NCBI RefSeq assembly: GCF_016595795.1
Contig: NZ_JAENHN010000006.1
Coordinates: forward strand, 186,001 to 250,000
Origin: Clostridium yunnanense
Lineage (GTDB): Bacteria; Bacillota; Clostridia; Clostridiales; Clostridiaceae
Reading direction: 5' to 3'
Length of the DNA: 64,000 nt
Shown one piece after another: positions 9,390-19,075 of the stretch. Under the pieces are notes generated by a model. That model had not been told where the DNA came from. It ran no database searches and worked only from the letters and a program-made list of their open reading frames with translations. Numbering within the stretch: position 1 is the first letter of the stretch; each line of letters opens with the position of its first letter. The translations under genes and the position numbers were made by a program.

Positions 9390-10265
9390 CTACACTTTCT
9401 CTCTAGTTATCTTACCTAAAAGACCTGAAGGCTTGATAAGTAGAATTATAATTAATATTGAAAATGCTATTGCATCTGAAAGCCTTGTGGATATATATGC
9501 CTTAGTTAAAGTTTCGGCTACTCCCATAAATAATCCACCAATAAGTGCTCCTGGAATAACTCCTATTCCACCAAGTACAGCTGCTACGAAGGCTTTAATT
9601 CCAGGCATCATTCCCATATAAGGATCTATTGTAGTCCAAGCAAGTGCTACTAAAACACCTGCTGCACCTGCAAGTGCAGATCCTAAAGCAAAGGTAAATG
9701 ATATTGTATTATTTACGTTTATCCCCATTAGGGATGCAGCTTCTATGTCAAAAGAAGCTGCTCTCATAGCCTTACCAACTTTAGTTCTATATACTATAAA
9801 CTGGAGCAATACAACTAAGAGCAATGAAACTCCCAAAGTTATAAGTTGTATGTTGGTTACTTGAAGTGAACCTATATTTATTTTTGCAGATTCAATGAGA
9901 TTTGGGAAACTCTTCGGAGAAGGTCCCACTATAAATCTCATTCCATTTTCCAGTAATAACGATACACCTATAGCTGTGATTAGAAGCGTAATTCTAGGTG
10001 ATTTTCTCAGTGGTTTGTATGCTACCTTTTCTATAACTATTCCTAAAACTGCTGATACGATCATTGCTATTATCAAAGTTGGTAGGAATGATAGGTTAAG
10101 CTTTGTAGCCACAAAGAAGCCTGCAAAGGCACCAATCATATATATGTCTCCATGTGCAAAATTTATAAGCTGAATTATACCATATACCATAGTATAACCT
10201 AACGCTAGGAGAGCATATATGCTTCCAAGTGATAGTCCATTAATCAATTGTTGTAGTAACTCCAT
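9390..10265 (-). CDS. livH: Branched-chain amino acid ABC transporter permease LivH
   Basis: 291 aa permease with eight or so membrane helices. The N-terminal LivH signature GLSLGSIYALLALGYTMVYG and the cytoplasmic loop KVGKAMRAASFDIEAASLMG, which docks the ATPases, are present. Full length. RBS AGGGGG before the ATG. It is followed closely by livM (8-base gap) and preceded by the binding-protein gene. Confidence 0.95.
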   Translation of the reverse strand: MELLQQLINGLSLGSIYALLALGYTMVYGIIQLINFAHGDIYMIGAFAGFFVATKLNLSFLPTLIIAMIVSAVLGIVIEKVAYKPLRKSPRITLLITAIGVSLLLENGMRFIVGPSPKSFPNLIESAKINIGSLQVTNIQLITLGVSLLLVVLLQFIVYRTKVGKAMRAASFDIEAASLMGINVNNTISFTFALGSALAGAAGVLVALAWTTIDPYMGMMPGIKAFVAAVLGGIGVIPGALIGGLFMGVAETLTKAYISTRLSDAIAFSILIIILLIKPSGLLGKITREKV

Positions 10266-10303
10266 AGTAGTCCCCCTATATATCTTTAATCCTTAATTAT
10301 CTT

Positions 10304-11467
10304 TTACTTAACAGGATCAACTTTTGTTACAAGTGAATTCTTATCTCCCTCAACCTTTAATATAGCAGCACCTTTTATAGCTGTTCTCTCTGAGTTAAAT
10401 TGTAATTTTCCTGTAACTCCTGTATATTCAACCTTAGCAAGAGCATCTTTTATTTTATCTCCATCAGTACTCTTAGCATTTTCTATAGCTTTGAATAGTA
10501 TCTTTGCTGAGTCATAACCTAAAGCTGCAAGAGCATCTGGTTCTTTATTGTATTCTTTCTTATATGCCGCAACATAATCTTGAACTTCTTTAGCTGTATC
10601 TCCAGGGAAGTAGTGATTTATAAAGAATGCACCCTTTACTGCATCTCCACCAATCTTGTATAGATCTGCTGAATCCCATCCATCTACACCTAGTAATTGA
10701 GAACTTATTCCTACAGCCTTAGCTTGTTTAGCTATAAGTCCAACAACATTGTAGTAATCTGGCAAAAGTAATACATCTGGATTTGAACCCTTTATCTTAG
10801 TTAATTGAGCATTAAAATCTTTATCATCATTGTTGTATGTTGAAAACTCAACAACTTTTCCACCTTTTGCTTCAAATTGCTTTTTAAAAGCTTCAGCGAT
10901 ACCCTTTGAATAATCAGATCCAACATTGTAAAGTACTGCTGCAGTTTTCTTAGAAAGATCAGTTGATGCATAATTAGCCATAACCTGACCTTGATATGAA
11001 TCTACATAACAACCTCTAAATACATATTCTCCTCCAACCTTTGTGATAGTTGGTTCAGTTGCAGTTGGTGTTATTAAAGGAATTTTTGCTTGAGTTGCAT
11101 TTGGTGCAACTGCTAGAGTAGCTCCAGAGGTAACCGCCCCGATTACTGCTGAAACTTTTTCATCATCAACTAATTTATTAAAAGCATTAATTGCTGCATT
11201 TTGATCAGCTTGGTCATCTTCAAAAACAACTTGGACTTTCTTACCGTTGATACCGCCCTTATCATTAATCTCCTTTTCAGCTAACTGAACCCCTTCCTTA
11301 ACTGATTGCCCATAAGTTGCAACTTTACCAGTAAGTGGTGCTATAGAACCAATCTTAATAACATCTCCACTTGTTCCTGTTTCCCCATCCTTTTTGCTGC
11401 TACAACCTACAAATAAACTAGCAACCATAGCCACTGCTAATGTAGCTACAAGTATCTTCTTTTTCAT
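10304..11467 (-). CDS. livK: Branched-chain amino acid-binding lipoprotein LivK/LivJ type
   Basis: 387 aa extracellular solute-binding lipoprotein that delivers Leu/Ile/Val (or related) to LivHM. A lipoprotein signal (MKKKILVATLAVAMVASLF, then VGC, lipidated Cys at residue 22) is followed by the type-I periplasmic binding fold starting IKIGSIAPLTGKVATYG. The ATG at 11467 has AAGGGGG upstream; a longer frame would add 13 residues before the signal peptide and is unlikely. First gene of the operon, with a promoter candidate at 11519-11547. Confidence 0.95.
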   Translation of the reverse strand: MKKKILVATLAVAMVASLFVGCSSKKDGETGTSGDVIKIGSIAPLTGKVATYGQSVKEGVQLAEKEINDKGGINGKKVQVVFEDDQADQNAAINAFNKLVDDEKVSAVIGAVTSGATLAVAPNATQAKIPLITPTATEPTITKVGGEYVFRGCYVDSYQGQVMANYASTDLSKKTAAVLYNVGSDYSKGIAEAFKKQFEAKGGKVVEFSTYNNDDKDFNAQLTKIKGSNPDVLLLPDYYNVVGLIAKQAKAVGISSQLLGVDGWDSADLYKIGGDAVKGAFFINHYFPGDTAKEVQDYVAAYKKEYNKEPDALAALGYDSAKILFKAIENAKSTDGDKIKDALAKVEYTGVTGKLQFNSERTAIKGAAILKVEGDKNSLVTKVDPVK

Positions 11468-11518
11468 AATTGAGTCCCCCTTTTTATACATCACTTTTTT
11501 ATACATGTCTTTTTATTT

Positions 11519-11547
11519 ATATTAACAACTAATTAATGAAAAATCAA
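11519..11547 (-). promoter_or_regulatory. livK: Promoter candidate for livKHMGF
   Basis: On the minus strand TTGATT, a 17-base spacer and TAATAT. The -35 lies inside a small inverted repeat (ATGAAAAA/TTTTTCAT) that could be an operator. No CodY consensus was recognised. Confidence 0.45.
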
Positions 11548-11726
11548 TAACATTTTTCATATTTTTTTAATAATTATTCATAATTAACATTTATAAATTA
11601 AGCAATATACATATATTCAGCTATATTTTTAACATTTTAATAAATAACCCTTTCCGGTAAACGTTTTTTTATATACTTTAATCTTAAAATGATAAAAATA
11701 TTAATAATATGTTAATAAATAAAAAA

Positions 11727-11763
11727 ACAATTCAATCATACGCTTAGTATATGATCAAATTGT
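11727..11763 (-). terminator. Terminator of the orphan sensor kinase gene
   Basis: ACAATT..ATCATA arms pair with TATGAT..AATTGT and are followed by TTTTTTTATTT on the minus strand, just past the kinase stop. Confidence 0.75.
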
Positions 11764-11774
11764 TAAAAATGAAG

Positions 11775-13865
11775 CTATATATCTGAAAATTCGATTTTTA
11801 TTTTTTGAATTAATTCTTCTTCTAAAATATCATATTGTGTCTTTCTATCTAACTCATCCACTGTCATATATCTATTGTATGGTATTTTTAATATAAATTT
11901 GCTACCAGACATATCTACACAATTTCGAGCCTCAATGCTCCATCCGTGTAGCTCTACTATATTTCTTACTATGAACAATCCCAGTCCAACACCTTCATGA
12001 CTCTTTGCCAACTTATTTTTATTGAAGGAGAACTTATCAAATATATGTTGGATATCCCCCCCATCTATTGTTGCTCCCATATTATAAATAACTATTTCTA
12101 AGTTCTCATACATATCTTCACCTATAGAAATGTATATTTTATTTCTATCCTCTGAAAACTTAACTGAATTTGATAATATTTTTAATAATATGTTTTGAAG
12201 CCTTTCTAAATCTAAATATATAAATTTAGAACTTAAACTAGTAAAAAAGTTAATCTCAATATCCTTACTCTTAATATTTTCATTTACATAATTACTCACA
12301 ATAAAAACTGTATCTTCAATAATTTCCACAATATCATATAGCCTGCAATTAAGTCTAAAACCATTTGAATCTATTATAGTTGAATCGATTATATTATTAA
12401 TCAGCTTTAACAATCTATAACTGCTTTGCTGCATTACTGAGGAATTATACTTTATTTTTGACAAATTATTTTCTATAGTATCTGAATCCTCCATATAAAG
12501 ATTTAAAACTTGCATAGAACACATCAACACATTAAGTGGAGTTCTAAGTTCATGTGCTAAAATTGGTATAAGCTTTGATATATAATCTTCATATCTGTTT
12601 TGATTTATTTCATTTTGTCTTATTATATCCATATCTATATACGAGGTATTTCTACTAGATATATTTCTAACTATACTACAAACTACTTTCTTTTCATTAA
12701 TCACAATTCCTACTGAACTTACTTCAACAATAAATTCCCTACCATCTTTATCCTTATGGACTGTATTATATAAAATTCCCCCTCTAGAAGCTAACTGTAT
12801 ATGTTTGCTTATTATTCCCTTTGCTTTTGATGCCGACAGATCAAATATTGTTTTACTTACAATTTCTCTTTTAGTATATCCATAAAGTTTTAATGCTGCT
12901 TTATTTACATCCAAAATCTCTCCATCATTACCTATAAAGAATATCATGTCTTTCGATTTATCAAACATCATAGAAAGCATTCTATATTTTGAATCATAAA
13001 ATATCTCTTCTTGTATATTTTCAAATACAGAAACAACATCTCCATTTTTCAGTTTAAAAAAATAATTACCATTAAAAAGCTTATATTTGTTATCTTTATA
13101 TAGTTTAAATGAAGCATTCTCATTATTCCCAGTAGTATATACCCTCTTAATCACTCTTAAAAACCTACTATTAGCTAAGTTTGGAAACACTTCAATTATA
13201 TTTTTATTAAGGTAATCAGAATATTTTATATCAATCAATTCCTCCGCTACTACATTCATGAATACTATTGAAAAATCTTTCCCCATATTATAGCTTCTAT
13301 ATACGGCAATTCCCTTTTTCAACTTATTAATTATCTCCCACTTACTTTCTTCATCATCAATTGCTTTCATTATATTATCATCACCATGATTACTCTTTTC
13401 TACTATCTCTTTATGAAATATCTGTTCATTAAAACAATTGTTTGACACATTAAAGCTCGGTTGAATATATGTAATATTATATTCCTCATAATCAAATGTA
13501 ATATTAGAATTTTTTATCTTTACGTCATATTCATAATCACCATCAATTAACTTAGCGTTATAATTGCTACCATCTTGATTATCTTCGTTTAAATTATTAT
13601 ATGAGATTAAATAATTCTCTACTAATTCTGTAAAGTTTTTATCTATGATTTTGTCAAAAGAGCTTATAGAAAACATCCTTAATGCAAATCTATTGGCAAA
13701 GACAATCTTATTATTTTTGTGAATTATAACCGCTTCTAATAACCCATCTAGTAAGTCAACATAGAACTTATTATTTCTCATAAAATAGCTTAACGAATCG
13801 TGGAGCATTTCTGAATTATTCTTACTATCACAGCGTCTTAACAACTGCTGGTTGTTCCTTACCAT
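11775..13865 (-). CDS. Orphan cytoplasmic PAS-domain sensor histidine kinase
   Basis: 696 aa with no transmembrane segments. About three PAS-like domains (roughly residues 30-110, 180-290 and 295-405) precede HisKA (H-box HELRTPLN, His ~438) and a HATPase_c domain (N-box ILSNSVKFSED, G-box GVGLGLFIVRNIVELHG). AGGAG before the ATG. No response regulator is adjacent, and the gene is monocistronic. In clostridia such orphan kinases often act on Spo0A, so a role in sporulation entry is a reasonable inference, unproved here; the sensed signal is unknown. Confidence 0.88.
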   Translation of the reverse strand: MVRNNQQLLRRCDSKNNSEMLHDSLSYFMRNNKFYVDLLDGLLEAVIIHKNNKIVFANRFALRMFSISSFDKIIDKNFTELVENYLISYNNLNEDNQDGSNYNAKLIDGDYEYDVKIKNSNITFDYEEYNITYIQPSFNVSNNCFNEQIFHKEIVEKSNHGDDNIMKAIDDEESKWEIINKLKKGIAVYRSYNMGKDFSIVFMNVVAEELIDIKYSDYLNKNIIEVFPNLANSRFLRVIKRVYTTGNNENASFKLYKDNKYKLFNGNYFFKLKNGDVVSVFENIQEEIFYDSKYRMLSMMFDKSKDMIFFIGNDGEILDVNKAALKLYGYTKREIVSKTIFDLSASKAKGIISKHIQLASRGGILYNTVHKDKDGREFIVEVSSVGIVINEKKVVCSIVRNISSRNTSYIDMDIIRQNEINQNRYEDYISKLIPILAHELRTPLNVLMCSMQVLNLYMEDSDTIENNLSKIKYNSSVMQQSSYRLLKLINNIIDSTIIDSNGFRLNCRLYDIVEIIEDTVFIVSNYVNENIKSKDIEINFFTSLSSKFIYLDLERLQNILLKILSNSVKFSEDRNKIYISIGEDMYENLEIVIYNMGATIDGGDIQHIFDKFSFNKNKLAKSHEGVGLGLFIVRNIVELHGWSIEARNCVDMSGSKFILKIPYNRYMTVDELDRKTQYDILEEELIQKIKIEFSDI

Positions 13866-14425
13866 ATCCTAATCATCTCCTCTATAAGCAACTAAATTAT
13901 TAATTATATTATTCTATAATCAGTATTGTTTTCCTTTATTTAACTTATTACTTTGTTACATATTTTTTACGACATCATTCGCCATACAAACCTATTTCAG
14001 ATTATTTTTTTCATCATTTGAAAGCAATTGAATTTTGTGTAGAAAATCAAACGTTACTTAAATAGTAACTTAACTAATTAATTCATATAATTTTGTTACA
14101 AACTTTTTATACAGTTTTATTAGTCTTGACTTTGTCTTAATTAACACTTTAATTTTTATATTCAGTTTACTTAATCTTTTAAAATAAGCTTATATTTAAG
14201 AGTGTTATTAAAATTAAAGGTTTATAAAGAAGATGCTTTAACATTACCTAAAATAAATGTTTATTATTAAAATAATATTTAATAGATTAATTACTTATAG
14301 AGTGACAATACTAATAGTAACCACTTCCTATTCACACTTTTTATTTTCTAACTCCTTCCCCCTAATTTTATTTTTATGAAGCCTGTTTATTTGGAAGTGC
14401 TAATTAAATTGAAGAGGTGAACAAT
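13866..14425. other. Long AT-rich intergenic region
   Basis: 560 bases between a divergent kinase gene and a 34-aa ORF. No frame with a plausible ribosome site was found. The stretch around 14188-14240 resembles the left flank of palindromic repeat copy A (TTTAAGAGT, TTAAAATTAA, AGATGC in the same order) and may be a decayed relative. Otherwise nothing recognisable. Confidence 0.4.
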
Positions 14426-14530
14426 ATGAAGATAAAAAGCTTTATACCACCAGAAGTAACAATAACCATTATAATAGGTCTAGTAGTCTTATTACTTAGT
14501 GATTTTCTCTTGAACTTATATTTTCGTTAA
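14426..14530 (+). CDS. Small single-pass membrane protein, 34 aa (unrecognised)
   Basis: The frame encodes a short basic N-terminus with a Pro pair (MKIKSFIPPE), a strongly hydrophobic helix (about residues 11-24) and a charged/aromatic end (LYFR). The Shine-Dalgarno GAAGAGGTG is well spaced before the ATG. Too short for routine gene callers. No family was recognised. It lies upstream of the Met/Tyr-rich repeat protein, about 260 bases away, so it may belong to the same expression programme. Small membrane peptides of this size are common in sporulation, but that is only an analogy. Confidence 0.6.
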   Translation: MKIKSFIPPEVTITIIIGLVVLLLSDFLLNLYFR

Positions 14531-14788
14531 TATTGATTTTAATTTAATTATTGTGGATTCTACAGATATATATCAATTCACTAAAAAATTGCTATTTCTA
14601 AATTCTTCTATAAAGATTCATCCTAGTTTCAGATATAATTTTCATAATTAATTGGTGTATCTTTATTATTTTTATCAAAACATTGTCTATTTTAAATACG
14701 TTTATGAAAATTTTTGTTATTAACAAGAACAAAATGAATTGTATTTCATATAACATTAAGTGTAAGATATATTCTTTTGGAGGAAACA

Positions 14789-15610
14789 ATGTACACCGAG
14801 CAATATGAAATAAATGAAGAGTTAAGAAATGATGAATCTCAAATGAATTCTAATGTTCAAGGAACTACACCAAGTTATACCTATCAAGGTACAATGCAAG
14901 GTACGCTACCAAACAATTATACCCAAGGTACAATGCAAGGTACAGTGCCAGGAACTGATTATACTAATTGGAGTAGCAATCTATGTAACTTACCTTTTTT
15001 ACCTAATCCATACTATCAAGGAAGTGTTCAACTAACTGGAATGATGGGGCAGTCCCAACCTAACACTATGTCTCCTATGACTTCTATGGGGCAAATGATG
15101 CCTGGTTCTATGTCTCCTATGACTTCTATGGGACAGATGATGCCCGGTTCTATGTCTCCTATGACTTCTATGGGACAGATGATGCCCGGTTCTATGTCTC
15201 CTATGACTTCTATGGGACAGATGATGCCTGGTTCTATGTCTCCTATGACTTCTATGGGACAGATGATGCCTGGTTCTATGTCTCCTATGACTTCTATGGA
15301 ACATATGATGCCTGGTTCTATGAATCCTATGGGGCAAATTAATCCTGGTTCTATGTCTCCTATGCCTTCCATGGGGCAAACTAATATAGGTGCTCAAACT
15401 AATCAAAGCACTTCCCCAGATGAAATGACTGATACATCAGATGATTCTCAACAAGTACTTGCAAGGCCAAAGAAGTATGGTTACGGCCATTATGGATATC
15501 CAAACTACGGATACAATTATGGATACAAATACCCATACTACAATCCATATTATTATAATAATCCTGGATTCAATCCATTACCTTGGTTTTTATTAGGCTC
15601 AATACTTTAA
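14789..15610 (+). CDS. Met/Tyr-rich tandem-repeat protein, coat-like
   Basis: 273 aa low-complexity protein. The N-terminal part has YQGTMQGT-type repeats (residues ~25-55). The centre holds six in-register 14-residue repeats (MSPMTSMGQMMPGS; the sixth reads MEHMM), plus two degenerate units. The C-terminus is Tyr/Asn/Gly-rich (YGYGHYGYPNYGYNYG, YYNPYYYNNPG). No signal peptide or membrane segment. The ATG at 14789 has TGGAGGAA before it; a TTG four codons upstream lies inside the ribosome site. Composition resembles clostridial and bacillar spore-coat/exosporium proteins, where Tyr is cross-linked. That assignment is inference. Strong terminator downstream. Confidence 0.72.
   Translation: MYTEQYEINEELRNDESQMNSNVQGTTPSYTYQGTMQGTLPNNYTQGTMQGTVPGTDYTNWSSNLCNLPFLPNPYYQGSVQLTGMMGQSQPNTMSPMTSMGQMMPGSMSPMTSMGQMMPGSMSPMTSMGQMMPGSMSPMTSMGQMMPGSMSPMTSMGQMMPGSMSPMTSMEHMMPGSMNPMGQINPGSMSPMPSMGQTNIGAQTNQSTSPDEMTDTSDDSQQVLARPKKYGYGHYGYPNYGYNYGYKYPYYNPYYYNNPGFNPLPWFLLGSIL
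15068..15394 (+). repeat. Tandem 42-bp coding repeats
   Basis: Six units of 42 bp from 15068 to 15319 are nearly identical (first unit differs at a few third positions), followed by a 33-bp and a 42-bp degenerate unit. Near-identity at DNA level points to recent expansion by slippage or unequal recombination. Confidence 0.9.
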
Positions 15611-15620
15611 AAGAATATAA

Positions 15621-15656
15621 AAAAGCTCACTGAAGCGATCTTCAGTGAGCTTTTTT
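15621..15656 (+). terminator. Strong intrinsic terminator
   Basis: AAAAGCTCACTGAAG and CTTCAGTGAGCTTTT arms, four-base loop and T6. Confidence 0.95.
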
Positions 15657-16014
15657 AACGCATCAGATTTTACGAATGTATATGATGAAAATCTGGCAAT
15701 CGAATAAGTTTTGTTTTTTACTGCATAGCCATAAAAGAAACTCTAAAAGTATTGAAATATTTAGGTTTAACCGATAAAAAAAGTTATCCTGGTCTATATA
15801 GTAAAAATGAGTCACCTTATTAACAGAATATATTAAAATTATATTTAATAAAAACTTTACAAAGAAACTATACTGTTTTCATATATTGAATACATAAACT
15901 TATAAATGTAGTTTATAGTATAAAGTCCAATGTTTGTATTACACAAATTTGGAATATTAAAAAACTATGTTATAATATCAATAAGTCATTGTAAGTATAA
16001 AAGGAGATTTTGCT
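15657..16014. other. Intergenic region with a possible gene remnant
   Basis: From 15731 to 15823 an open frame without a start codon reads as plausible protein (begins IKETLKVLKYLGLTDKK, ends NESPY), possibly the end of a lost gene. Before the next gene a TATAAT at 15971-15976 has a weak -35 (TTTGGA, 17-base spacing). No other feature. Confidence 0.35.
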
Positions 16015-17187
16015 ATGTATAAAAAGATTCTTTATGTGGTTTTAGCATTTGTTATTACATTAAGTTGCGGTATTAACGTACTAGCTTCAGATAATACAGA
16101 GCAAACCATAGCAGAGAGCAAAAAAAGTTTTCAGCAATTAGATGATAAGATTAAAGAACTTAATGCTGAGATGGCAGGGATTAACTCAGAAATGGACAAG
16201 CTTAATAAAAAACTTGATGATGATAACAAAAATATAGTCCAAACAGAAAAAGAGATAAAATTAACTGAAAATAAATTGGAACAATATAAAAAAGAAATTG
16301 AGGCAAATAAAAGCACTTTAGGGAATAGACTAAGAGGTATGTATAAGAGTGGCTTAGACAAAAACTATCTTTCAATCCTTTTAAGTTCTACCGACTTAGG
16401 TGATTTCTTTTCAAAATTATCTGCAGTAGAAAAAATCATCACATTGGATAAACAATTAATAAATCAGCTTAATTCTGAGAAAGAAACTGTAAATCGGTCG
16501 ATGGAAGATTTGAATAAGAAAAATGAACAGCTTAAAGAATTAAAAAAAGAGACTGAAGCAAGTTTGAAAGCATTAAATGATAAAAAGCAGCAACAACAAC
16601 AGCTTGCAAAACAGTTTTCATTGCAGAAAGAGGCTTTGGCTGCAGTAATTGAAGCTAATGAGACAAAATTAATATCGCATTCCATATCTACAATAGACTC
16701 TGATAGCTCGTCAGAAACAGATTTAAGAAATTCTATCAGTACATTAAGTGGATTGATACCTCAAATAAGTACTTCTTCTGTTAAGTCTAAAGCACAAAAA
16801 TACTTAGGTACTGCTAAAGACAAGTTATCAACTATTATTGCTAGTAAGTCTACTTCTGACACAGTTGTATCAAGAGGTTCAAGTGATCAATATAAAGCTA
16901 CATTTAGTATGAGTTCCACTGCATATACTGGTGGTTATGTTACCGCCATAGGGTTAAAACCACTTCGTTCACCTGGAGGCATTAGTACAGTAGCTGTGGA
17001 TCCTTCTGTAATCCCCCTTGGTTCAAAATTATTTATTCCAGGATACGGTACTGCTATTGCTGCTGATACCGGAGGGGCAATTCGAGGAAATATAGTAGAT
17101 TTATATTTTAATTCTGAAGCTGAATGCACTTCTTGGGGAAGAAGAAGTATTACTGTTCATATAGTTGCTTATCCTAATGAGTGGTAA
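16015..17187 (+). CDS. Secreted PcsB-like coiled-coil protein with C-terminal 3D (MltA-like) domain
   Basis: 390 aa. A signal peptide (MYKKILYVVLAFVITLSCG, cleavage near INVLAS) is followed by a long Lys/Glu/Gln coiled coil (about residues 27-220), as in PcsB/CwlO-type hydrolases, and a C-terminal 3D domain (about 295-390) with the three conserved Asp: AVDPSVIPLG, AADTGGAIRG, VDLYF. 3D domains occur in lytic transglycosylases and in YocH/YuiC autolysins, so a role in peptidoglycan cleavage at the cell surface is likely. AAAGGAG before the ATG. Monocistronic. Confidence 0.9.
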   Translation: MYKKILYVVLAFVITLSCGINVLASDNTEQTIAESKKSFQQLDDKIKELNAEMAGINSEMDKLNKKLDDDNKNIVQTEKEIKLTENKLEQYKKEIEANKSTLGNRLRGMYKSGLDKNYLSILLSSTDLGDFFSKLSAVEKIITLDKQLINQLNSEKETVNRSMEDLNKKNEQLKELKKETEASLKALNDKKQQQQQLAKQFSLQKEALAAVIEANETKLISHSISTIDSDSSSETDLRNSISTLSGLIPQISTSSVKSKAQKYLGTAKDKLSTIIASKSTSDTVVSRGSSDQYKATFSMSSTAYTGGYVTAIGLKPLRSPGGISTVAVDPSVIPLGSKLFIPGYGTAIAADTGGAIRGNIVDLYFNSEAECTSWGRRSITVHIVAYPNEW

Positions 17188-17200
17188 TATCTATGCTAAA

Positions 17201-17295
17201 GATGAAACACTTCAATCCAAAATTTATTTTCAAAACTCCGCTGGGTTCTGAGAGGAGAATTTGAAAATATAAATTTAAGTATGAAGTGGGTCATC
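17201..17295 (+). repeat. Double-palindrome intergenic repeat, copy B
   Basis: Outer arms GATGA..CACTTCA (17201-17214) / TGAAGTG..TCATC (17282-17295); inner arms TTTTCAAA, CTCC / GGAG, TTTGAAAA around a loop containing GGTTCTGA. Same architecture, length and conserved blocks as copies A and C. Confidence 0.75.
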
Positions 17296-17332
17296 CATAC
17301 ATTACTGAATAATAAATAAGATTTCTAAAATC

Positions 17333-17376
17333 AAAATAGGAGTGATAATTCATGATGTAATTATCACTCCTATTTT
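17333..17376. terminator. Bidirectional terminator (3D-domain gene / ald)
   Basis: Eighteen-base perfect arms AAAATAGGAGTGATAATT / AATTATCACTCCTATTTT between two convergent genes. Confidence 0.93.
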
Positions 17377-17401
17377 CGCTTATTATTCTCTTTTTCTGAT
17401 T

Positions 17402-18520
17402 TTATTTTAATAAAGTTTCTGGATTTGTATATTTAAGCTTTAAACTTTCAGCAACTGCTTCACAGGTTATTGAGCCAAGATAAGTGTTAAGCCCTAACAA
17501 AAGCGCTTCATCCTTTAACATAGCTGCTCTTACTCCATTATCCACTAATTCTATTAAATAAGGTAGCGTAGCTGCTTCTAATGCCAAAGTTGAAGTCCTT
17601 GGAACTGCACCTGGCATATTTGCTACAGAGTAATGAACAACTCCATATTTAAGATAACACGGATTATCATGTGTTGTAACTCTATCGATAGTTTCAATAG
17701 ATCCACCTTGATCTATTGCTACATCTACAATCACTGCCCCTTTTTTCATTGATTTAACCATTTCTTTAGTAACAATTTTAGGTGCGCTTGCACCCGCAAC
17801 CAAAACTGCACCTATTAACAAATCCGCTTTCTCTACAGCTTTAGCCACATTATATTCATTACAGGTTAAAGTAGTAACTCGTCCAAAAAATATATCATCA
17901 AGATAAGCTAATCTTTCATTATTTATATCTAGTATAGTTACTTTTGCACCTAATCCGCAAGCAATTTTAGCTGCATTCATTCCAACTATACCTCCCCCAA
18001 TTATAACTACCTCACCTGGCATAACACCAGGAACCCCTCCTAGTAATATACCTGATCCACCATTGTATTTTTGAAGTAGATTTGCTCCAATTTGAACTGA
18101 CATTCTTCCAGCTATTTCACTCATTGGTACAAGTAGTGGAAGTCTTCCGTTCTTCAACTGTACAGTTTCATATCCAATTCCTATCACCTTTTTCTTTAAC
18201 AATGCTTTGGTAAGCTTTAAGTTTGGTGCCAGATGTAAGTAGGTATATAGCGTTTGCCCTTCTTTGAACAGATCATATTCCTCTTCTAAAGGCTCTTTAA
18301 CCTTTACGATTAGATCCGATTTATTAAATACAGAAACCTTCTCATCAATTAAATCTGCGCCAGCCTTTACATATTGATCATCCTCAAAACCGCTACCAAC
18401 TCCTGCTGATTTTTCTACCAAAACCTTATGCCCTCTTTTTACTAGTACAGAAACTCCACTAGGCGTAAGGCCTACTCTATTCTCATTATTTTTTATCTCT
18501 TTAACAAGCCCAATAATCAT
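17402..18520 (-). CDS. ald: Alanine dehydrogenase
   Basis: 372 aa, family length. It interconverts L-alanine and pyruvate + NH4+ with NAD+, used for alanine catabolism and in sporulating Firmicutes. N-terminal [20 protein letters not shown] contains the pyruvate-binding Arg and the catalytic region; the Rossmann loop is [32 protein letters not shown] is the family signature near residue 300. GGAGG before the ATG. Monocistronic, ending at the shared terminator. Confidence 0.96.
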   Translation of the reverse strand: MIIGLVKEIKNNENRVGLTPSGVSVLVKRGHKVLVEKSAGVGSGFEDDQYVKAGADLIDEKVSVFNKSDLIVKVKEPLEEEYDLFKEGQTLYTYLHLAPNLKLTKALLKKKVIGIGYETVQLKNGRLPLLVPMSEIAGRMSVQIGANLLQKYNGGSGILLGGVPGVMPGEVVIIGGGIVGMNAAKIACGLGAKVTILDINNERLAYLDDIFFGRVTTLTCNEYNVAKAVEKADLLIGAVLVAGASAPKIVTKEMVKSMKKGAVIVDVAIDQGGSIETIDRVTTHDNPCYLKYGVVHYSVANMPGAVPRTSTLALEAATLPYLIELVDNGVRAAMLKDEALLLGLNTYLGSITCEAVAESLKLKYTNPETLLK

Positions 18521-18665
18521 TATACCCCTCCTATATATTCAAAAAAAAAGTGCACAGAAGTTTAAAGCATCTGCAACACCATCGTATATTATGACATTAA
18601 TTTATATCATCACCTTAGTTGTTTGTTATACTATATTATATTTTATCTGTTTATGTTTGATACTA

Positions 18666-18842
18666 CTATTCACCAATCTTTTCTTGTAAAAATTTATTGT
18701 ACTGATTTAAAGCAAAATTTAGAGCCTTGCTTGCTTCCACTACTTCATTATCAACTAAATTCCACTGTTTCTTTTCAATTAACAACTGTAGCCTTTCTCT
18801 CAATTTGTCAATATCCTTCAATAGATCTTCTAATTCTGCCAT
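18666..18842 (-). CDS. Spo0E-like aspartyl-phosphate phosphatase, 58 aa
   Basis: Small two-helix protein (starts MAELEDLLKDIDKLRERLQ, ends FLQEKIGE). It matches the Spo0E family pattern: a first helix with LREKL-like LRERLQLLIEKK, then the second helix EVVEASKALNFALNQY in place of the EVLKLSQELDxLIxxY signature. The Ser-Gln of the usual SQELD motif is Ala-Ser-Lys here. Family members dephosphorylate Spo0A~P and delay sporulation. GGAGGT precedes the ATG at 18842. Missed by length-filtered gene finding. It is transcribed toward ald with a ~145-base gap. Confidence 0.75.
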   Translation of the reverse strand: MAELEDLLKDIDKLRERLQLLIEKKQWNLVDNEVVEASKALNFALNQYNKFLQEKIGE

Positions 18843-19075
18843 TATTCTACCTCCGTAGTAGTCTAAGCTTCAGCATATAATCAAAGTAATTTTAGGCTGA
18901 GGTTATTCATTCTTATATATTTATACAAATATTATCACTTTATTAGTATTGCTCTTTATTTTATTAATAATTCCCTCCAACATCTAGACTATTATGTCAT
19001 TCTATTAATTTATATGAACACTTTAATAGCTATTGCATATAATATAGTGATACTAAAGATAAAGGAGAGATTCAT

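Noticed and set aside
11507-11774. Possible riboswitch or CodY site upstream of the liv operon
   Set aside because: No recognisable aptamer or CodY-like consensus; only a short inverted repeat at the promoter.
15068-15394. Regular 42-bp repeats that could suggest a CRISPR array
   Set aside because: The units are contiguous without unique spacers and are in frame in a protein gene.
15028-15406. Minus-strand repetitive frames opposite the Met-rich repeat gene
   Set aside because: Shadows of the 42-bp repeats, no ribosome site, opposite to a gene with a clear start and terminator.
18900-19000. Twenty-codon minus-strand frame upstream of the YmaF gene
   Set aside because: No Shine-Dalgarno at its ATG and no protein-like pattern.
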